A stretch of 64,000 nt of DNA from Cloeon dipterum (Eukaryota; Arthropoda; Insecta; Ephemeroptera; Baetidae), in NCBI RefSeq assembly GCF_949628265.1, contig NC_088786.1:5518001-5582000 (forward strand). Reading direction: 5' to 3'. The notes beneath the pieces are model-generated. The model was given only the letters and a program-made list of their open reading frames with translations, searched no databases and was not told the DNA's origin. The translations under genes were made by a program, and so were the position numbers. The stretch's first letter is position 1. The number at the start of each line of letters is the position of its first letter. Shown one piece after another: positions 62,901 through 64,000 of this stretch.

Positions 62901-64000
62901 TTGAGGGGGTGGCTCTTTAGGGTCGCTCCGAGGGCGGGTGGTGACGAGAGGACACATCCTGCTGCTCATAAAAACGGCAGATGCGTTCTGTTGCGAATAT
63001 TGCACGTGACAAGCGTCGCTTACCCTCCGCCGAGGGATGAAAAATGTGGTGGTGATGTGGCGGCTCTTGTTTTGACTGCTTGCGTTAAATATTTTTTGAT
63101 TCGTTACTTTTTCCTCCATAACAGCTGAACTCATGATACATTTCTGCAGTAGCAGAGAATTTTATAAAAGTAAATTTATTTTGTGGTAAATTGTAGCTTA
63201 ATTAACCCTGTAAACATTATTGATTGTACAATTTTTGTACGTTTTTCTTGTATATTCTTTAAATTAGGCCCAATTTTGCATTATTTACCTGAATGGCTTG
63301 ACTTGTAACAACCCAGCAAATAAATATACGGCAAAAATAATAATAGAAGCGATCAATAAATCTTTTTTTATATATACGAAAAATCTTGACAAACAACAAT
63401 TATTTTTTTATTCTTTTGCTTATCCTGAAGTTCTAGATTTTACAAACAAGAAATAAAAATTGAGCAGGACCAGAGTTAAGGTAGGACTAAACGATTTTAA
63501 GCTCACATTCCACTATTTGCGCCAGAGGGATCACGCACATGTGCAGATAACCTAAAAATTCTTTTGGGGGCGCTCAAGGCATCTGCTTTCTGACCTCGCC
63601 GACCGAATTTACCACAGAACTTCCTCTAGCTCTTAAATAATACCTTGTGCTTGAAATTAAGGATCTACAGCGACGCCAGGAATTCTGCACCTCCTCTCGC
63701 ACTTCCTACTTTATTAATGACACTCGTGCGCGCACTGCACATCTTTTCGCTAAAAATACCAGCTTGTTTCCAATTAGGCGCTGCAACTGGAACAGACTCT
63801 GCACTCAACTCTTGAGAAATCAGGACACAAGATGCTTGCTTTCACAACTGCATCAGTGCAAACTTTAGTATAAACAGTAATCTGAATAGCTTACTGGATT
63901 TTGAATTATTTATGGATCAGGGACTGTTCAGAATGAAAATTGCTAAGTAAGAAAAGAAAAATGTTGCTTAGGAATTTTGGCTAAGAAATGTTTAAAAAAA
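59931..64000. other. Upstream flank, no gene recognised
   Basis: Mixed GC-rich (to about 61.9 kb) and AT-rich DNA. No spliced coding sequence, tRNA or other RNA gene could be supported. Confidence 0.5.

Overview
The window reads as nuclear DNA of an arthropod, most likely an insect. Genes are split by short GT-AG introns (down to about 53 nt), intergenic DNA is AT-rich, the FGF receptor promoter is a TATA-less Inr+DPE type, and a maintenance DNA methyltransferase (Dnmt1) is present, which argues against a fly. I cannot name the species. All gene models were spliced by eye. For seven of them (Tnpo, Fbxw9, the helical-repeat gene, dut, Dnmt1, FGFR and the first gene) the exon lengths add up to an exact multiple of three.

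Layout. 0-2.5 kb: two small uncharacterised genes lie tail to tail and look like diverged paralogues. 2.4-6.8 kb: mostly AT-rich DNA with a few weak coding-like segments. 6.8-12.7 kb (-): Transportin-1, 14 exons, 892 aa. 13.8-15.4 kb (-): an F-box/WD40 protein, best match FBXW9. 16.0-18.2 kb (+): a helical-repeat protein whose start codon is the last three bases of exon 1, overlapping a uORF stop. 18.4-19.1 kb (-): dUTPase. 20.1-28.1 kb (+): Dnmt1, 21 coding exons, 1210 aa, with RFTS, two BAH domains and a complete methyltransferase domain but no CXXC zinc finger. 29.3-59.9 kb (-): an FGF receptor tyrosine kinase with five Ig domains. Its signal-peptide exon is at 42.6 kb, and a predicted non-coding first exon with an Inr+DPE promoter lies at 59.9 kb. 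36-64 kb otherwise contains the two long 5' introns and upstream DNA of the receptor gene; I see no other protein gene there, and by eye it is richer in GC and CpG than the left half.

Most notable: (1) Dnmt1 lacks the CXXC domain, and the intron at that point is too short to hide one. (2) Two nearly identical ~195-bp inverted repeats flank Dnmt1 exons 9-11, an arrangement expected to favour circular RNA or a long dsRNA hairpin. (3) The FGF receptor has two tandem alternative exons for the first half of its ligand-binding Ig domain; splice phases allow one or the other but not both. (4) dut and Dnmt1, both linked to DNA replication, are divergent neighbours. Non-autonomous hAT-like elements with 8-bp target duplications sit in introns of Tnpo and Dnmt1.
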